From: Actinoalloteichus hymeniacidonis
GTDB taxonomy: Bacteria > Actinomycetota > Actinomycetes > Mycobacteriales > Pseudonocardiaceae
Assembly: GCF_014203365.1 (NCBI RefSeq)
Contig: NZ_JACHIS010000001.1
Location: forward strand, 248,001 to 312,000
Direction of reading: 5' to 3'
DNA: 64,000 nt
Position numbers and translations under genes: made by a program. This document shows positions 35,915 through 45,900 of this stretch, piece by piece. Below the pieces are notes generated by a model, which made no database searches, had not been told where the DNA came from, and saw nothing but the letters and a program-made list of their open reading frames with translations. Position 1 is the stretch's first letter. Each line of letters starts with the position of its first letter.

Positions 35915-36931
35915 GTGGACGATGTGACGATCATCAGCTGGCATAACGGTCTACTCGACGAGGTCGCAGACGAGGCGATCGCCCTACTGGACGAGGCCGC
36001 GGATGCGGACGGCAGGGCGCCCGTCGCCGAGCGCGGCCTCGCGGCGCTGCAACGTCGCGGATCGGCTGCCGTCCAAGCCGGGCAGGTGCGTGCGGACGTC
36101 GGCGGTGTCGAGCACTTCCTGGCTCGCGAATCGGGCGGCGCCCTCGTCGGCTACGCGCAGGTCGACACCCAGATCGACAGCGAGGGCAGACTCGTCGCCG
36201 AACTCGCCGTGCGGCCAACGGCCAGGACGAACGGCGTGGGAACGGCGTTGGTGCGGGCCCTGGTCGAGCGGGCAGGCCTCCCCGAGGCGCCCGCCGAGCC
36301 GATGACGGGCCCGAACGGCCCCGATACCCCGGCGCAGGACAGCCTGCTCATCTGGTCGCACAGCGACCACCCTGCGGCCGACCGACTTGCGCACCGATTC
36401 GGGTTCCGCCGCGCTCGTGAGCTGCGGCGGATGTGGATCGACCTCACCGAGCATCCGCCTGCCGCGTTGCAAGAGCGCTCGGACGTGCGGATTCGCCCCT
36501 TCGTGGTGGGCGAGGACGAAGAGGCACTGGTGCGGGTGAATCACCGGGCGTTCTCCTGGCATCCGGAGCAGGGCGGCATGACGGTGGCCGATGTGGTGGA
36601 GAAGGAGAACTCGGACTGGTTCGACCCGGCCGGCTTCCTGCTCGCGGTCGACGCCGAGGACCGGCTCCTCGGCTTCCACTGGACCAAGGTGCACGCGGCA
36701 GGCGAGGCCGCGAGCGAGGCGGTCGGTGAGGTGTACGTCGTCGGGGTCGACCCCGATGCGCAGGGGCGCGGACTCGGGGGCCTGTTGACGCAAGCCGGGC
36801 TGCGCTATCTGGCCGGGCGTGGGCTGAGCCAGACGATGCTGTACGTAGAGGCGGATAACCCAGCGGCGATTCGCGTCTACGAGCGGCTGGGCTTCACCCA
36901 TCGTGACAGCGACATCCAGTTCGGCCGTTGA
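35915..36931 (+). CDS. mshD: Mycothiol synthase
   Basis: MshD (338 residues) acetylates cysteinyl-GlcN-inositol with acetyl-CoA in the last step of mycothiol synthesis. It has two GNAT domains: an N-terminal degenerate one (VDTQIDSEGRLVAELAVRPT) and the C-terminal active one with VGVDPDAQGRGLGGLLTQAG (acetyl-CoA loop Q-G-R-G-L-G) and LYVEADNPAAIRVYERLGF. The start GTG 35915 has GGAGGA five bases away. It is ~30 residues longer than M. tuberculosis MshD, mainly through an insertion between the domains (about PTPAQ-like residues 140-155). Its location between glnR and pst is that of Rv0819. Confidence 0.93.
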   Translation: MDDVTIISWHNGLLDEVADEAIALLDEAADADGRAPVAERGLAALQRRGSAAVQAGQVRADVGGVEHFLARESGGALVGYAQVDTQIDSEGRLVAELAVRPTARTNGVGTALVRALVERAGLPEAPAEPMTGPNGPDTPAQDSLLIWSHSDHPAADRLAHRFGFRRARELRRMWIDLTEHPPAALQERSDVRIRPFVVGEDEEALVRVNHRAFSWHPEQGGMTVADVVEKENSDWFDPAGFLLAVDAEDRLLGFHWTKVHAAGEAASEAVGEVYVVGVDPDAQGRGLGGLLTQAGLRYLAGRGLSQTMLYVEADNPAAIRVYERLGFTHRDSDIQFGR

Positions 36932-37033
36932 CTCGGGCGCCGGGCGATCACATTACGGAGAGCGAACGCACAGGTCACGACCAGGCTACGCCTTAGGCTC
37001 CCTGGTGGAGGTTCCAGTCACTTCCCGTGTCAT

Positions 37034-37051
37034 GTTCACCTGCCGTTCACT
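37034..37051 (+). promoter_or_regulatory. PHO box upstream of pstS
   Basis: Two direct repeats, GTTCACC at 37034-37040 and GTTCACT at 37045-37051, spaced by 11 bp start to start. This is the arrangement to which Streptomyces PhoP binds (GTTCACC repeats) to switch on genes under phosphate starvation. It lies 93 bp before the pstS start. It strongly suggests PhoR-PhoP control of pstSCAB. Confidence 0.82.
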
Positions 37052-37143
37052 TCTTCAGCGGGCATCGTCTACCCCGGCTGCCTACCTTCGGGGCGAGCGG
37101 CGACCCGCCGCTTGAAACGTGCACTTCGCACTGGAGGAACACT

Positions 37144-38253
37144 GTGAAGATCAAGCGGCACTCTGCTGCTCTCGGGCTGGTGGCGGCGAGTGCGCTGCTG
37201 CTCTCGGCCTGTGGCTCCGACAACGCTGCGAACCCGGGCGGCGGACCCGACACCGGCACCGACGGCGGCTCGTCCGCCGAGTGCGGAGGTGTCGACCAGG
37301 TCATCGCCGAGGGTGCTTCCTCGCAGGCCAACGCGATCGACGAGTTCGCGGCAGTGTTCAGTGCGGAGTGCGCTGGGCAGAGCCTCGCCTACAACGCGAG
37401 CGGCTCGGGTAACGGGCGGCGTCAGTTCATCGCCGACCAGGTGATGTTCGCCGGCTCCGACTCGGCCATGGACGACGAGGAGCGCGCGCAGGCCGAGGAG
37501 CGTTGTGGCGGCCCGGTCTGGCACCTCCCGATGGTGTTCAGCCCCGTCGCGATCGCCTACAACCTCGAGGGCGTCGAGGAACTGGTCCTGCCCAGCGAGG
37601 TGCTGGCCAACATCTTCAACGGCACGATCACCGAGTGGAACGACGAGGCCATCGCGGCCGCGAACGAGGGCGTCGAGCTGCCCGAGACCGCGATCACCGT
37701 CTTCCACCGCAGTGACGAGTCCGGCACCACCGGCAACTTCCAGGAGTACCTGAACGTCGGCACCAACGGCGCCTGGACTCAGGGCGAGGGCGAGACCTTC
37801 GGCGGCGTCGGCGAGGGCCGCGGCCAGTCGCAGGGCGTCAGCGAGGCCGTGTCGAGCACCGACGGCGGCATCACCTACGTCGAGGTGTCCTTCGCGCGCA
37901 ACGCCGACCTGGGCATCGCCCAGATCGACGCGGGCAGTGGCCCGGTCCCGCTGACCGACGAGACCGTCGGCGCCGCGATCACCGGTGCCGAGATCACCGG
38001 TGAGGGCAACGACCTGACCATCGACCTCGAGTCGGTCTTCGGCACCACCGAGGCGGGCGCGTACCCCATCACGATGGCGACCTACGAGATCGTCTGCTCC
38101 ACCTACGAGGACCCCGAGGTCGCCGAGGGCCTGAAGTCCTTCCTCACGATCGCCGCCACCACCGGCCAGGAGAACCTGTCCGAGGTCGGCTACACCCCGC
38201 TCCCGGCCGAGTTCCAGGAGCGCTTGCTGACCGCCATCGGCGAGATCGCCTGA
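37144..38253 (+). CDS. pstS: Phosphate-binding lipoprotein PstS
   Basis: PstS (369 residues) is the high-affinity periplasmic-side phosphate receptor of the PstSCAB transporter. The lipoprotein signal is MKIKRHSAALGLVAASALLL with lipobox LSAC. The phosphate-site motifs follow: EGASSQANAIDEFAAVF, AYNASGSGNGRRQFIADQ, SDSAMDD, and HRSDESGTTGNFQEYL. The start GTG 37144 has GGAGG at 37133-37137. It is preceded by a PHO box and is followed by pstC after 49 bp, so it leads the pst operon. The assignment is secure. Confidence 0.96.
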   Translation: MKIKRHSAALGLVAASALLLSACGSDNAANPGGGPDTGTDGGSSAECGGVDQVIAEGASSQANAIDEFAAVFSAECAGQSLAYNASGSGNGRRQFIADQVMFAGSDSAMDDEERAQAEERCGGPVWHLPMVFSPVAIAYNLEGVEELVLPSEVLANIFNGTITEWNDEAIAAANEGVELPETAITVFHRSDESGTTGNFQEYLNVGTNGAWTQGEGETFGGVGEGRGQSQGVSEAVSSTDGGITYVEVSFARNADLGIAQIDAGSGPVPLTDETVGAAITGAEITGEGNDLTIDLESVFGTTEAGAYPITMATYEIVCSTYEDPEVAEGLKSFLTIAATTGQENLSEVGYTPLPAEFQERLLTAIGEIA

Positions 38254-38302
38254 CCCGGTAATACGACCGCTCGTTCGGGTAAGCGAAACTGAGCGCGACG
38301 CA

Positions 38303-39343
38303 ATGAGCGATTCGACGCGGCGGGGCCGCTCTCTGAAATCAGGGAGCGGCTCTGCTCCGTCACCGGATGCTCCGGAGGATCTCATCAGCACGGCAGTCGA
38401 CACCTCGAGTAAACCCGTCCGCCGCCCGGGCGACCGGATCTTCCGCGGACTGTCGGCGGGTTCCGGCACGTTCGTCGTCATCCTGATCGGCGCGATCGGC
38501 CTCTTCCTCCTACTCCAGGCGATCCCATCGCTCGCGGCGAACCAGAGCAGCTTCCTGTTCTCCGGCGACTGGAACGCCTCGAACCCGGACGACCTCCGGT
38601 TCGGAATCCTGTATCTGCTGTACACGACGGTCTCGGTGTCGCTGCTGGCGCTGGTGATCGCGATGCCGATCTCGCTGGGCATCGCGATGTTCCTCACCCA
38701 GTACGCCCCGAAGAGCCTGGCCAGGGCGTTCGCCTACATCGTCGATCTCCTTGCGGCCGTGCCCTCGGTGATCTTCGGTCTCTGGGGCGTCCAGGTGATC
38801 GGCCCGGCCATGGTCCCGTTCGCCGAATGGCTGAACGAGAACCTGTCGTTCATTCCGATCTTCGAGCAGGGCAACGTGAGCATCGCCGGTGCGGGCAACA
38901 TCTTCACCGCAGGCGTTGTGGTCGCGGTGATGCTCCTGCCGATCATCACGGCCATCAGCCGCGAGGTGTTCGAGCGGACGCCGAGAGAGCAGATCGAGGG
39001 CGCATTGGCGCTCGGTGCCACCCAGTGGGAGGTGGTTCGCACCACGGTCTGGCCCTTCGGCAAGTCGGGTTATGTCAGCGCCTCCATGCTCGGTCTCGGC
39101 CGAGCACTCGGTGAGACCGTCGCGCTGTACCTGATCCTCTCCTCCACCGCCTCGTCTCCGACCTTCAGCGTGTTCGACGGTGGTGCCACGATCGCGTCCC
39201 GTATCGCGGCGGCGTCCTCCGAGTTCAGCAATCCGCTGTCCATCGGTGCCTACATCGCTGCTGGTCTGGTCCTGTTCGTGCTCACGTTCCTGGTCAACGC
39301 GATGGCCAGGTCGATCGTTGGTGGGAAGAAGGAACGGTCATGA
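38303..39343 (+). CDS. pstC: Phosphate ABC transporter permease PstC
   Basis: PstC (346 residues) is one of two membrane subunits of the phosphate transporter. It has a ~45-residue hydrophilic N-terminus, then about six membrane segments (TFVVILIGAIGLFLLLQAIP, YLLYTTVSVSLLALVIAMPI and others) and the ABC permease EAA-like loop REQIEGALALGATQWEVVRT. The start ATG 38303 has a weak ribosome site. A stable 11-bp hairpin lies in its first codons. The end overlaps pstA by four bases. Confidence 0.95.
   Translation: MSDSTRRGRSLKSGSGSAPSPDAPEDLISTAVDTSSKPVRRPGDRIFRGLSAGSGTFVVILIGAIGLFLLLQAIPSLAANQSSFLFSGDWNASNPDDLRFGILYLLYTTVSVSLLALVIAMPISLGIAMFLTQYAPKSLARAFAYIVDLLAAVPSVIFGLWGVQVIGPAMVPFAEWLNENLSFIPIFEQGNVSIAGAGNIFTAGVVVAVMLLPIITAISREVFERTPREQIEGALALGATQWEVVRTTVWPFGKSGYVSASMLGLGRALGETVALYLILSSTASSPTFSVFDGGATIASRIAAASSEFSNPLSIGAYIAAGLVLFVLTFLVNAMARSIVGGKKERS
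38325..38350 (+). repeat. Hairpin at the start of pstC
   Basis: GCCGCTCTCTG at 38325-38335 and CAGGGAGCGGC at 38340-38350 form an 11-bp stem (one G-U pair) around AAAT. It sits within codons 8 to 16 of pstC. Placed just after pstS, it may stabilise the pstS message and reduce expression of the downstream permease genes. Confidence 0.5.
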
Positions 39344-40254
39344 GTCTCACCACCACGGAACTGGATCGACCGGCCCAGCCGCCCGCCTTCCAGGGGCTCA
39401 GCGGCAGCCGACGCGCGAAGGACATCACGGCCCGCGTGCTGGTGTGGCTGTGCTTCCTGATCGCCGTCATCCCGCTGATCTGGGTGCTCTACTCGGTCGT
39501 ATCGCGTGGTATCGAGCCCTTCCTGCGGCCGGACTGGTGGCAGTTCTCGCTGGCGGGGGTGCGTGCCAACGAGGACATCGGCGGTGCGCATCACGCGATC
39601 GTCGGCACCATCCTCCAAGGCGTGGTCACCGGCGTGCTGTCGATCCCGATCGGCATCCTGGTCGGTATCTACCTCGTCGAATACGGTGCCGGAACGCGGT
39701 TCGCCAAGGTCACGACCTTCATGGTCGACATCCTCAGCGGTGTTCCCTCGATCGTCGCGGCGATGTTCATCTACGCGGTGTGGATCACCATGTTCGGGCT
39801 CGACCGCAGCGCCTTCGCGATGTGTCTCGCCCTGATGCTGCTGATGATCCCGATGGTCGTGCGTACCACCGAGGAGATGCTGCGCATCGTCCCGAACGAA
39901 CTGCGTGAGGCGTCCTATGCGCTGGGCATCCCCAAGTGGAAGACGATCGTCCGGGTCGTGCTGCCGACGGCGATGTCCGGCATCGTCACAGGTGCCATGC
40001 TCGGTATGGCCAGGGTGATGGGTGAGACGGCGCCTGCGCTGGTTCTCGTGGCGTACGCGCCGACGATCAGCTACGACCTCTTCGCGGGGCCGATGGCGAA
40101 CCTGCCGCTGCTGATCACGAACCAGCTGGCAAACCCGGAGATCGCCGGCTTCAACCGCACCTGGGGCGCGGCGATGACCCTCATCTTCATCATCATGTTG
40201 TTCAACCTCGCGGCCACGATCATCTCGCGGCTGTCGTCGGTCAAGACCAAGTAA
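39340..40254 (+). CDS. pstA: Phosphate ABC transporter permease PstA
   Basis: PstA (304 residues) is the second membrane subunit. It has about six transmembrane segments ([58 protein letters not shown]) and the permease loop [19 protein letters not shown] that contacts PstB. Its ATG overlaps the pstC stop (ATGA) and pstB starts 17 bp downstream. Confidence 0.95.
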   Translation: MSLTTTELDRPAQPPAFQGLSGSRRAKDITARVLVWLCFLIAVIPLIWVLYSVVSRGIEPFLRPDWWQFSLAGVRANEDIGGAHHAIVGTILQGVVTGVLSIPIGILVGIYLVEYGAGTRFAKVTTFMVDILSGVPSIVAAMFIYAVWITMFGLDRSAFAMCLALMLLMIPMVVRTTEEMLRIVPNELREASYALGIPKWKTIVRVVLPTAMSGIVTGAMLGMARVMGETAPALVLVAYAPTISYDLFAGPMANLPLLITNQLANPEIAGFNRTWGAAMTLIFIIMLFNLAATIISRLSSVKTK

Positions 40255-40271
40255 GCGGGGCACGGATTCAG

Positions 40272-41048
40272 ATGGCCAAGCGCATCGACGTCAAGGACCT
40301 CAACATCTACTACGGCAAGTTCCACGCCGTGCAGGATGTGACCGTGGCCGTGCCGCCGCGCGGAGTGACGGCCTTCATCGGGCCGTCGGGTTGTGGCAAG
40401 TCCACCGTGCTGCGGTCGCTGAACCGGATGCACGAGGTGATCCCGGGCGCCAGGGTCGAGGGCAAGGTGCTGTTGGACGGCGAGGACGTCTATGCAGGCA
40501 CGGTCGACCCGGTCTCCGTCCGCCGCACCATCGGGATGGTCTTCCAGCGTCCCAACCCCTTCCCCACCATGTCGATTCGGGACAACGTGGTGGCGGGACT
40601 GCGGCTCGCGGGCACCAAGAACAAGGCGAAGCTCGACGAGGTGTGCGAGCGTTCGCTGCGGGGCGCGAACCTGTGGGAAGAGGTCAAGGACCGGCTCGGC
40701 AAGCCCGGCGGCGGGCTCTCCGGTGGTCAGCAGCAGCGGTTGTGCATCGCGAGGGCCATCGCGGTGCAGCCGGACGTGCTGCTCATGGACGAGCCGTGCT
40801 CGGCGCTCGACCCGATCTCGACCTTGGCGATCGAGGACCTGATCACCGAGCTCAAGCAGGACTTCACCATCGTCATCGTCACGCACAACATGCAGCAGGC
40901 TGCCCGGGTCAGCGACCAGACGGCGTTCTTCAACCTGCCCGGTGTCGGCCAGCCCGGCCGACTGGTGGAGGTCGACGAGACGAGCAAGATCTTCTCGAAC
41001 CCGACGGAGAAGGCCACCGAGGACTACATCTCGGGCCGCTTCGGCTGA
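40272..41048 (+). CDS. pstB: Phosphate ABC transporter ATPase PstB
   Basis: PstB (258 residues) is the ATP-hydrolysing subunit. Walker A is [19 protein letters not shown], the Q-loop [17 protein letters not shown], the signature [19 protein letters not shown], Walker [14 protein letters not shown] and the H-loop IVTHNMQQA. The start ATG 40272 is close behind pstA. It ends the pst operon; phoU is not in the operon but lies on the other strand 1.1 kb away. Confidence 0.97.
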   Translation: MAKRIDVKDLNIYYGKFHAVQDVTVAVPPRGVTAFIGPSGCGKSTVLRSLNRMHEVIPGARVEGKVLLDGEDVYAGTVDPVSVRRTIGMVFQRPNPFPTMSIRDNVVAGLRLAGTKNKAKLDEVCERSLRGANLWEEVKDRLGKPGGGLSGGQQQRLCIARAIAVQPDVLLMDEPCSALDPISTLAIEDLITELKQDFTIVIVTHNMQQAARVSDQTAFFNLPGVGQPGRLVEVDETSKIFSNPTEKATEDYISGRFG

Positions 41049-41063
41049 GCAGGATCGACGGCC

Positions 41064-41129
41064 ATCCCCAGGTGGCCGCCCTCGCCCGTGGTCTATGCGC
41101 GGGTGAATCGGCGGGCAGCCTGGGGATGA
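41064..41129. terminator. Long dyad between pstB and the Scr1-like gene
   Basis: CATCCCCAGG at 41064-41073 and CCTGGGGATG at 41120-41129 are exact complements. The ~46-base interior has further GC-rich partial pairings (GCCGCCC with GGCGGGC). It lies 15 bp after the pstB stop and before the convergent stop at 41167, so a convergent terminator is likely. Confidence 0.45.
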
Positions 41130-41166
41130 CCTCGTTTCCGGGCCGGTCCACGCGACGGACGTCGGA

Positions 41167-42021
41167 TCAGTTGGGGATCCGGTCGGCGACCTCGGCGATC
41201 ATCCTGCTGGAGTCCTTGGCGCCCAGGGCGAGCTCGTCGAGCCTGGCGAACGCGGCGGCATAGCGGCGAACCTGACCCGGCTTGTCCAGATATGTGCAGC
41301 TCGCCGAGTTCTGCAGGCAGACCACATTCGGGGCGGACGGGTCCGGAACCGACACGAGCGAGACATTGTCCCCGACCAGCGGATGGGCACCCGCGCTGTA
41401 CGGCAGCACTCGCACGGTCACATTGCGACGGTAGGACATCAGCACCAGGTGCTCGAGCTGCGCGCGCAGCACGGTCGGGCCGCCGACGATGCGATGGAGC
41501 GTCGCCTCGTCCAACAGGACCGAATAGTCCAACGGAGCCGAACCGATCAGCCGTTCCTGCCGCTTCTCCAACGCGGCCAACAGCAGGTTCGCCGTCGCGG
41601 TCGTCGTCGGCCCGGTGGCATCGCTCAGTACGGATCGGGCGTAATCGTGGGTCTGCAACAGGGCGGGCACCAGATCGCAGTGGAAGGCAAGCACCTGCTG
41701 CGCAGCGGATTCCAGACCGATGTAGGTGTCGAAACCGGGCTGCATGACCTTGGCGTAGGGCTGCCACCAGCCGGTCTTCTTCGATTCGGCGGCGAGCCCA
41801 CGCAGCCGGTCCAGCGAGTCCTCGGGTGCTTGATAGAGCTCCAGCATCAGCCGGACATCCGAGGTGCGGACCGGCACCTTCCCCAGTTCGATCTGGCTGA
41901 TCTTGCCCTGGGAGCAGTCGAGGTGATCGGCGACCTCGCGGTGTGTGCGCCCGGCGGCCTCGCGCAACGCGCGCAGTTCACCGCCGAGAAGCCGACGATC
42001 CAGAGCCGAATTGTGTCCCAC
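41167..42021 (-). CDS. XRE-family regulator with DUF5753 domain, no DUF397 partner
   Basis: A 284-residue Scr1-like regulator. The helix-turn-helix is GRTHREVADHLDCSQGKISQIELG (about residues 20-45) and the DUF5753 domain has LVPALLQTHDYARSVL, LLDEATLHRIVGG and LPYSAGAHPLVGDN. I choose GTG 42021 (VGHNSALDRRLLGGELRAL) because GGAGG is properly spaced; a longer frame to 42075 lacks family sequence. No DUF397 gene adjoins it. It lies between pstB and phoU, where M. tuberculosis has no gene, so it looks like an insertion into the phosphate locus. Confidence 0.85.
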   Translation of the reverse strand: MGHNSALDRRLLGGELRALREAAGRTHREVADHLDCSQGKISQIELGKVPVRTSDVRLMLELYQAPEDSLDRLRGLAAESKKTGWWQPYAKVMQPGFDTYIGLESAAQQVLAFHCDLVPALLQTHDYARSVLSDATGPTTTATANLLLAALEKRQERLIGSAPLDYSVLLDEATLHRIVGGPTVLRAQLEHLVLMSYRRNVTVRVLPYSAGAHPLVGDNVSLVSVPDPSAPNVVCLQNSASCTYLDKPGQVRRYAAAFARLDELALGAKDSSRMIAEVADRIPN

Positions 42022-42163
42022 GGCTGCCTCCAGACCTGCGCGGCGAGTTCGGCCTACGACGACCGGCCACAGCATCGCAGAGCGATGCGGTGCAGGCGAG
42101 GAGAAACGCCGGCTGCGCGCCGGGTGAGGAGCGGGGGACGGATCGACCGATGCCGATCGGAGA

Positions 42164-42823
42164 TCAGGCGGTGCTCTCGGCCTGCGGATGTTCGCCGGTC
42201 ACCACGAAAACCATCCGGCGGGCCACCGAGACCGCGTGGTCGGCGAACCGCTCGTAGAAGCGGCCGAGCAGGGTGATGTCGACTGCCGCGGGCAACCCGT
42301 GCGGCCAGTCCTTCTGCATGAGGACGGTGAACAGATGTCTGTGCAGATCGTCCATCTCGTCATCGGCGTCCTCGAGCTGCCGAGCCAGGCTGACACTCCG
42401 GGTGCGAACGACCTCCTTGGCCTGATGCCCGAGCTCGGAGGCGACCCGGCCCATCTCGACGAAGTACGGGGCGACCTCGTCAGGCAGGACCCGCTGCGGG
42501 TGGCGGCGGCGAGCCGTCTTGGCGACGTGCAGTGCGAGGTCGCCCATCCGTTCGAGGCTCTCCGCCGCGTGCAGGGCGGCGACCACGTTACGCAGATCTC
42601 CTGCCACCGGTGCCTGCAGCGCGAGCAGGGCGAAGGCATGTTCCTCGCCCTGGCTCCGCGCCTCGTCGAGCTTCACGTCGTCGGCGATGACCTGTTCCGC
42701 CAACGCGAGGTCGCCGTTGAGCAAGGCCTGGGTGGCCAACTCGATCGCAGTCGTCGCCATGCCACACATCTCGGCGAGCGAGTCGGCGAGCTGTCCAAGC
42801 TGGTCCTGATAGGCCTCACGCAT
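42164..42823 (-). CDS. phoU: Phosphate signalling protein PhoU
   Basis: PhoU (219 residues; PhoY-type in mycobacteria) links the Pst transporter to the phosphate two-component system and keeps the regulon off when phosphate is plentiful. It is the usual six-helix protein of two PhoU repeats: [20 protein letters not shown], then [20 protein letters not shown], and the second repeat [17 protein letters not shown]. The E/D-rich helix faces (AESLERMGD and ERFADHAV) that bind metal are intact. It is transcribed away from pst as a separate unit between the Scr1-like gene and the LCP gene. Confidence 0.93.
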   Translation of the reverse strand: MREAYQDQLGQLADSLAEMCGMATTAIELATQALLNGDLALAEQVIADDVKLDEARSQGEEHAFALLALQAPVAGDLRNVVAALHAAESLERMGDLALHVAKTARRRHPQRVLPDEVAPYFVEMGRVASELGHQAKEVVRTRSVSLARQLEDADDEMDDLHRHLFTVLMQKDWPHGLPAAVDITLLGRFYERFADHAVSVARRMVFVVTGEHPQAESTA

Positions 42824-42903
42824 ACAGACACCCTACGTGTATCGCAGGTCAGCGTATCCGCTGACCGGGTGAACAACCGGTGAAAGCCGGTGGTCGAACA
42901 TGC

Positions 42904-45900
42904 TCAGCCACCTGCCCAGAAGGAGCATTCGGCGTTGCCCGCGTTGATGGTCTCCAGGTTGTCCGGGACCTCGTTGCCGCCTTCGGGCTCCTCGGTCCCG
43001 GTGCCATTTGAACCCGACCCGGAGTCGACCGCAGACGGATTGATGCTCAGGCCCATCGAAGAGGTGCCGGGGCCCGGTGCGTGCACGTCGCCGTCGTAGT
43101 CGGGCCCGATCAGTAAGGAGACCGCGCCGCCTGCCGCCGGGTCCTCCACGAGCACCGCGTTGTTCAGCGTTGCGGCCAAGGTCGCAGCCTCGGAGGCACG
43201 CTGCGGCGAGTACCTGATCGTCGTCTCCGACACCTGCTCGGGGGCGTTGCCCTGGAGTACCACGTCGAAGCCGAGTTCGGCCAAGGCAGAGGAGACCGAC
43301 CCGGCCGCCCCACCGATGTCACTGGCGTTGAGCACCTGGATCTTGATGCCGTCCGGCGCCATCAGACCCGCGGAATCCGCTGAGGATCCCGAGTCACCGG
43401 ACGACTCCTCGCCGTCCTCCGGCGTGGTCTCGCCTTCCTCGGAACCCGCCTCCTGCGGTAGCGGTTGATCGTCGATGATCGCCTGGAACAGGGCGTTCAC
43501 ATCGTCGACCCGCATCTCCTCGCCGCCGCGTTCGTTGGCCTCGCCCACGGTCGGCAAGGTCACGAAGGTGACGCGATCGGTCTGCAGCTGCTGGAGTGAC
43601 TGCCCAAGTGTCATCAGGCCGTCGACCGTGATGTTCTCGCCGAAGGTGTTGCCTGCGAAAGCCCGGACGAATGCCGTCAGCTGCCCTGGGTCGAGCATGA
43701 CCTCGGCCGACATGACCTTGCGCAGCAACGAGGACAGGAAGAGCTGCTGGCGGTGCATTCGGCCGTAGTCACCGGTCGGGTCGCCCTCGACCTTACGAGC
43801 ACGGACATAGTTGAGGGCGGTTGCGCCGTCGATCTCCTGCTGGCCCGGGTCGGGAATGACGGTGCCCAACTCCTGATCGATCAGGGGGACCGGGGTGCAG
43901 ATCTCCACCCCCTCCACGGCGTCGACCATCTCGCGGAACCCGCCGAAATCGATGCCGACGAAGCGACTGAAGCTCAGGCCTGAGATCTGCTGGACGACCT
44001 CCCGGAGACACTGCGGCCCACCGACGCCGTAGACGGCGTTGAGCTTGGTGATCTCCGCAGCAGGCGCGGTCTCGTTGAGATAGTCCCCGCTGTCCGGATC
44101 CCAGCGTTGGCACTCGGGCCGGGACACCTCCAGATCACGGGTGAAGCTCACCATCACGAGGCGTTCGCGGCTGGCCGGAATGTGCGCGATCATCACGACA
44201 TCGGCCAGCGCGCCGGAGTGATCCTCGGTGGTACCGACGTTGTCACCCTCCTCGGCGCCCGCCCGGCTGTCGGAGCCGACGATGAGGAAGTTCTCGTCGC
44301 CGTACTGCTTCTCCGGCTGGTTGACCAGGTCCGAGTTGTCGTCCAACGCGGAGATCTCGCGGAACTGGTTGTCGACCCAACCGCGTGCGCCCCAACCGAA
44401 GCCGGTCACCAGGAACACGATCGCGGCCAGGGTCACCGCGGTGGCGCGGCCCGCGCGCTGCCGAATCGTCAGCTTCAGCTCCGGTGCGGGCACCACCGTC
44501 TTGGCCTTGACCGAGGCGGCGGCCGGTTCGTCGGCGTCGTCGAGGTTCGCGTCCAGCGCGGAGAACTCCGTGCGTTCGGAGTCCTGATGGAAGTCCGCGA
44601 CGCCATCCGCAGCGAGGTCGTCGACCTCGGCATCGTCGTCGGCGGCCGGGACCGCCTTGGTCGAGCGCCGTGCGAAGCGTCGTTTGGGGGCGGCGTCGGG
44701 AGTGGCGCGGATCGTGGTCGTGGGCGGATCGCCCTCGTCGAACGGCTCGTCGTCATCGATGAGCCGATTGATCATCTTGCCGAGCTTGCCTCGGCGACGT
44801 TCCTTCTCGATGAGTTCCGCGTGCGCCTCGTCGTGGACCGCCGAGAAGCGCGCGAGGGTCTCATCGATGTTGCGGGTGTGGATGGTGAGCGGAGTCTCCT
44901 CCGTCATCGGCCCCGGGTCGGGTACCGCTGCCCGGGGAGGCGGTTCCCCTGCGGCGGGTGGCTGGGGCCGCGACCGTCCCGGCGGTGGGGGCGCAGGCTG
45001 CGAACCCGGTGGCACGGTGCCACTACCCGGCGGCGGTGCCACCGGCCTGCCCGGTCGTCGGGGGCGACGCCCTCCGGGTGGTGGTGTCGTCGGTGCTCCA
45101 GCGCTCGGTGGCGGCCCGTCGGGACCGGAGTGCATCGGATCGTCGACGGGCGGCGGCGGTGTGGCCCGGGGTGGGCGACCCGGCGGCGTACCGGGTCCCG
45201 CATCGGGACGCCGAGGGTCACCGGACGGGTTCGGGCCGACGGGACCCCGACGACGCCGCCGGGGATCGACGCCAGGTGCGGGTGCCCCGTCCGGGTGATC
45301 CGCCAGCGGGACCACGCCGAAGTCACGCGGGTCCTCGCCCGGTGGCTGCCGAGGCGGCTGCGGCCTGTTCCCCGGCCGACGCGGTGGACGCTGTGGCGGT
45401 GGTCCCTGCCTGCCGGGAGGTGGCCTGCGAGGTGGTGTCTCCGGCGGAGGAGCGAGATCGTCCGGTTCTGGTTCCGGCGCTCGCCGCCTGGCCCGACGCT
45501 CCTCCGGCGGCCCGGGTGGGCCCGCCGCCCGCCTGCCGAGCGGATGCTGTTCGGTCGGCTCGACCGGCGGATGCTGTTCCCGGGGCGCTCGCGCCGCGCG
45601 GCCCGACCTACGAGGCGGTGCGCTGGGTGGGGGCTCGAAATCCGAGGACGGACTCGGCTCCTCGACCGGTAGCGCTTCCTCGTCGGGATCAGGGGCTGCA
45701 CGTCGCCCGGAGCGTCCGCCGCTGCCATGCCGGGCGAGCAGATCGGACACCGTCATCCCGCCGGGGTCCTCGGTGGAACGCCTACGGCGGCCGGTCGGTG
45801 GTTCGCTGTATCGGCGGCGACGCCCCGTGCCGTTGTCGGTGTCGGCGTCCTCGCCGTGAGGTGCGTTGGAGCGGTGAGGACGGGAACCGTCGGCACGATG

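Noticed and set aside
37069-38697. Minus-strand frame opposite pstS
   Set aside because: Shadow of pstS codon bias with no domain.
44107-45672. Plus-strand frames opposite the LCP gene
   Set aside because: Created by the proline-rich reverse complement; no ribosome site or motif.
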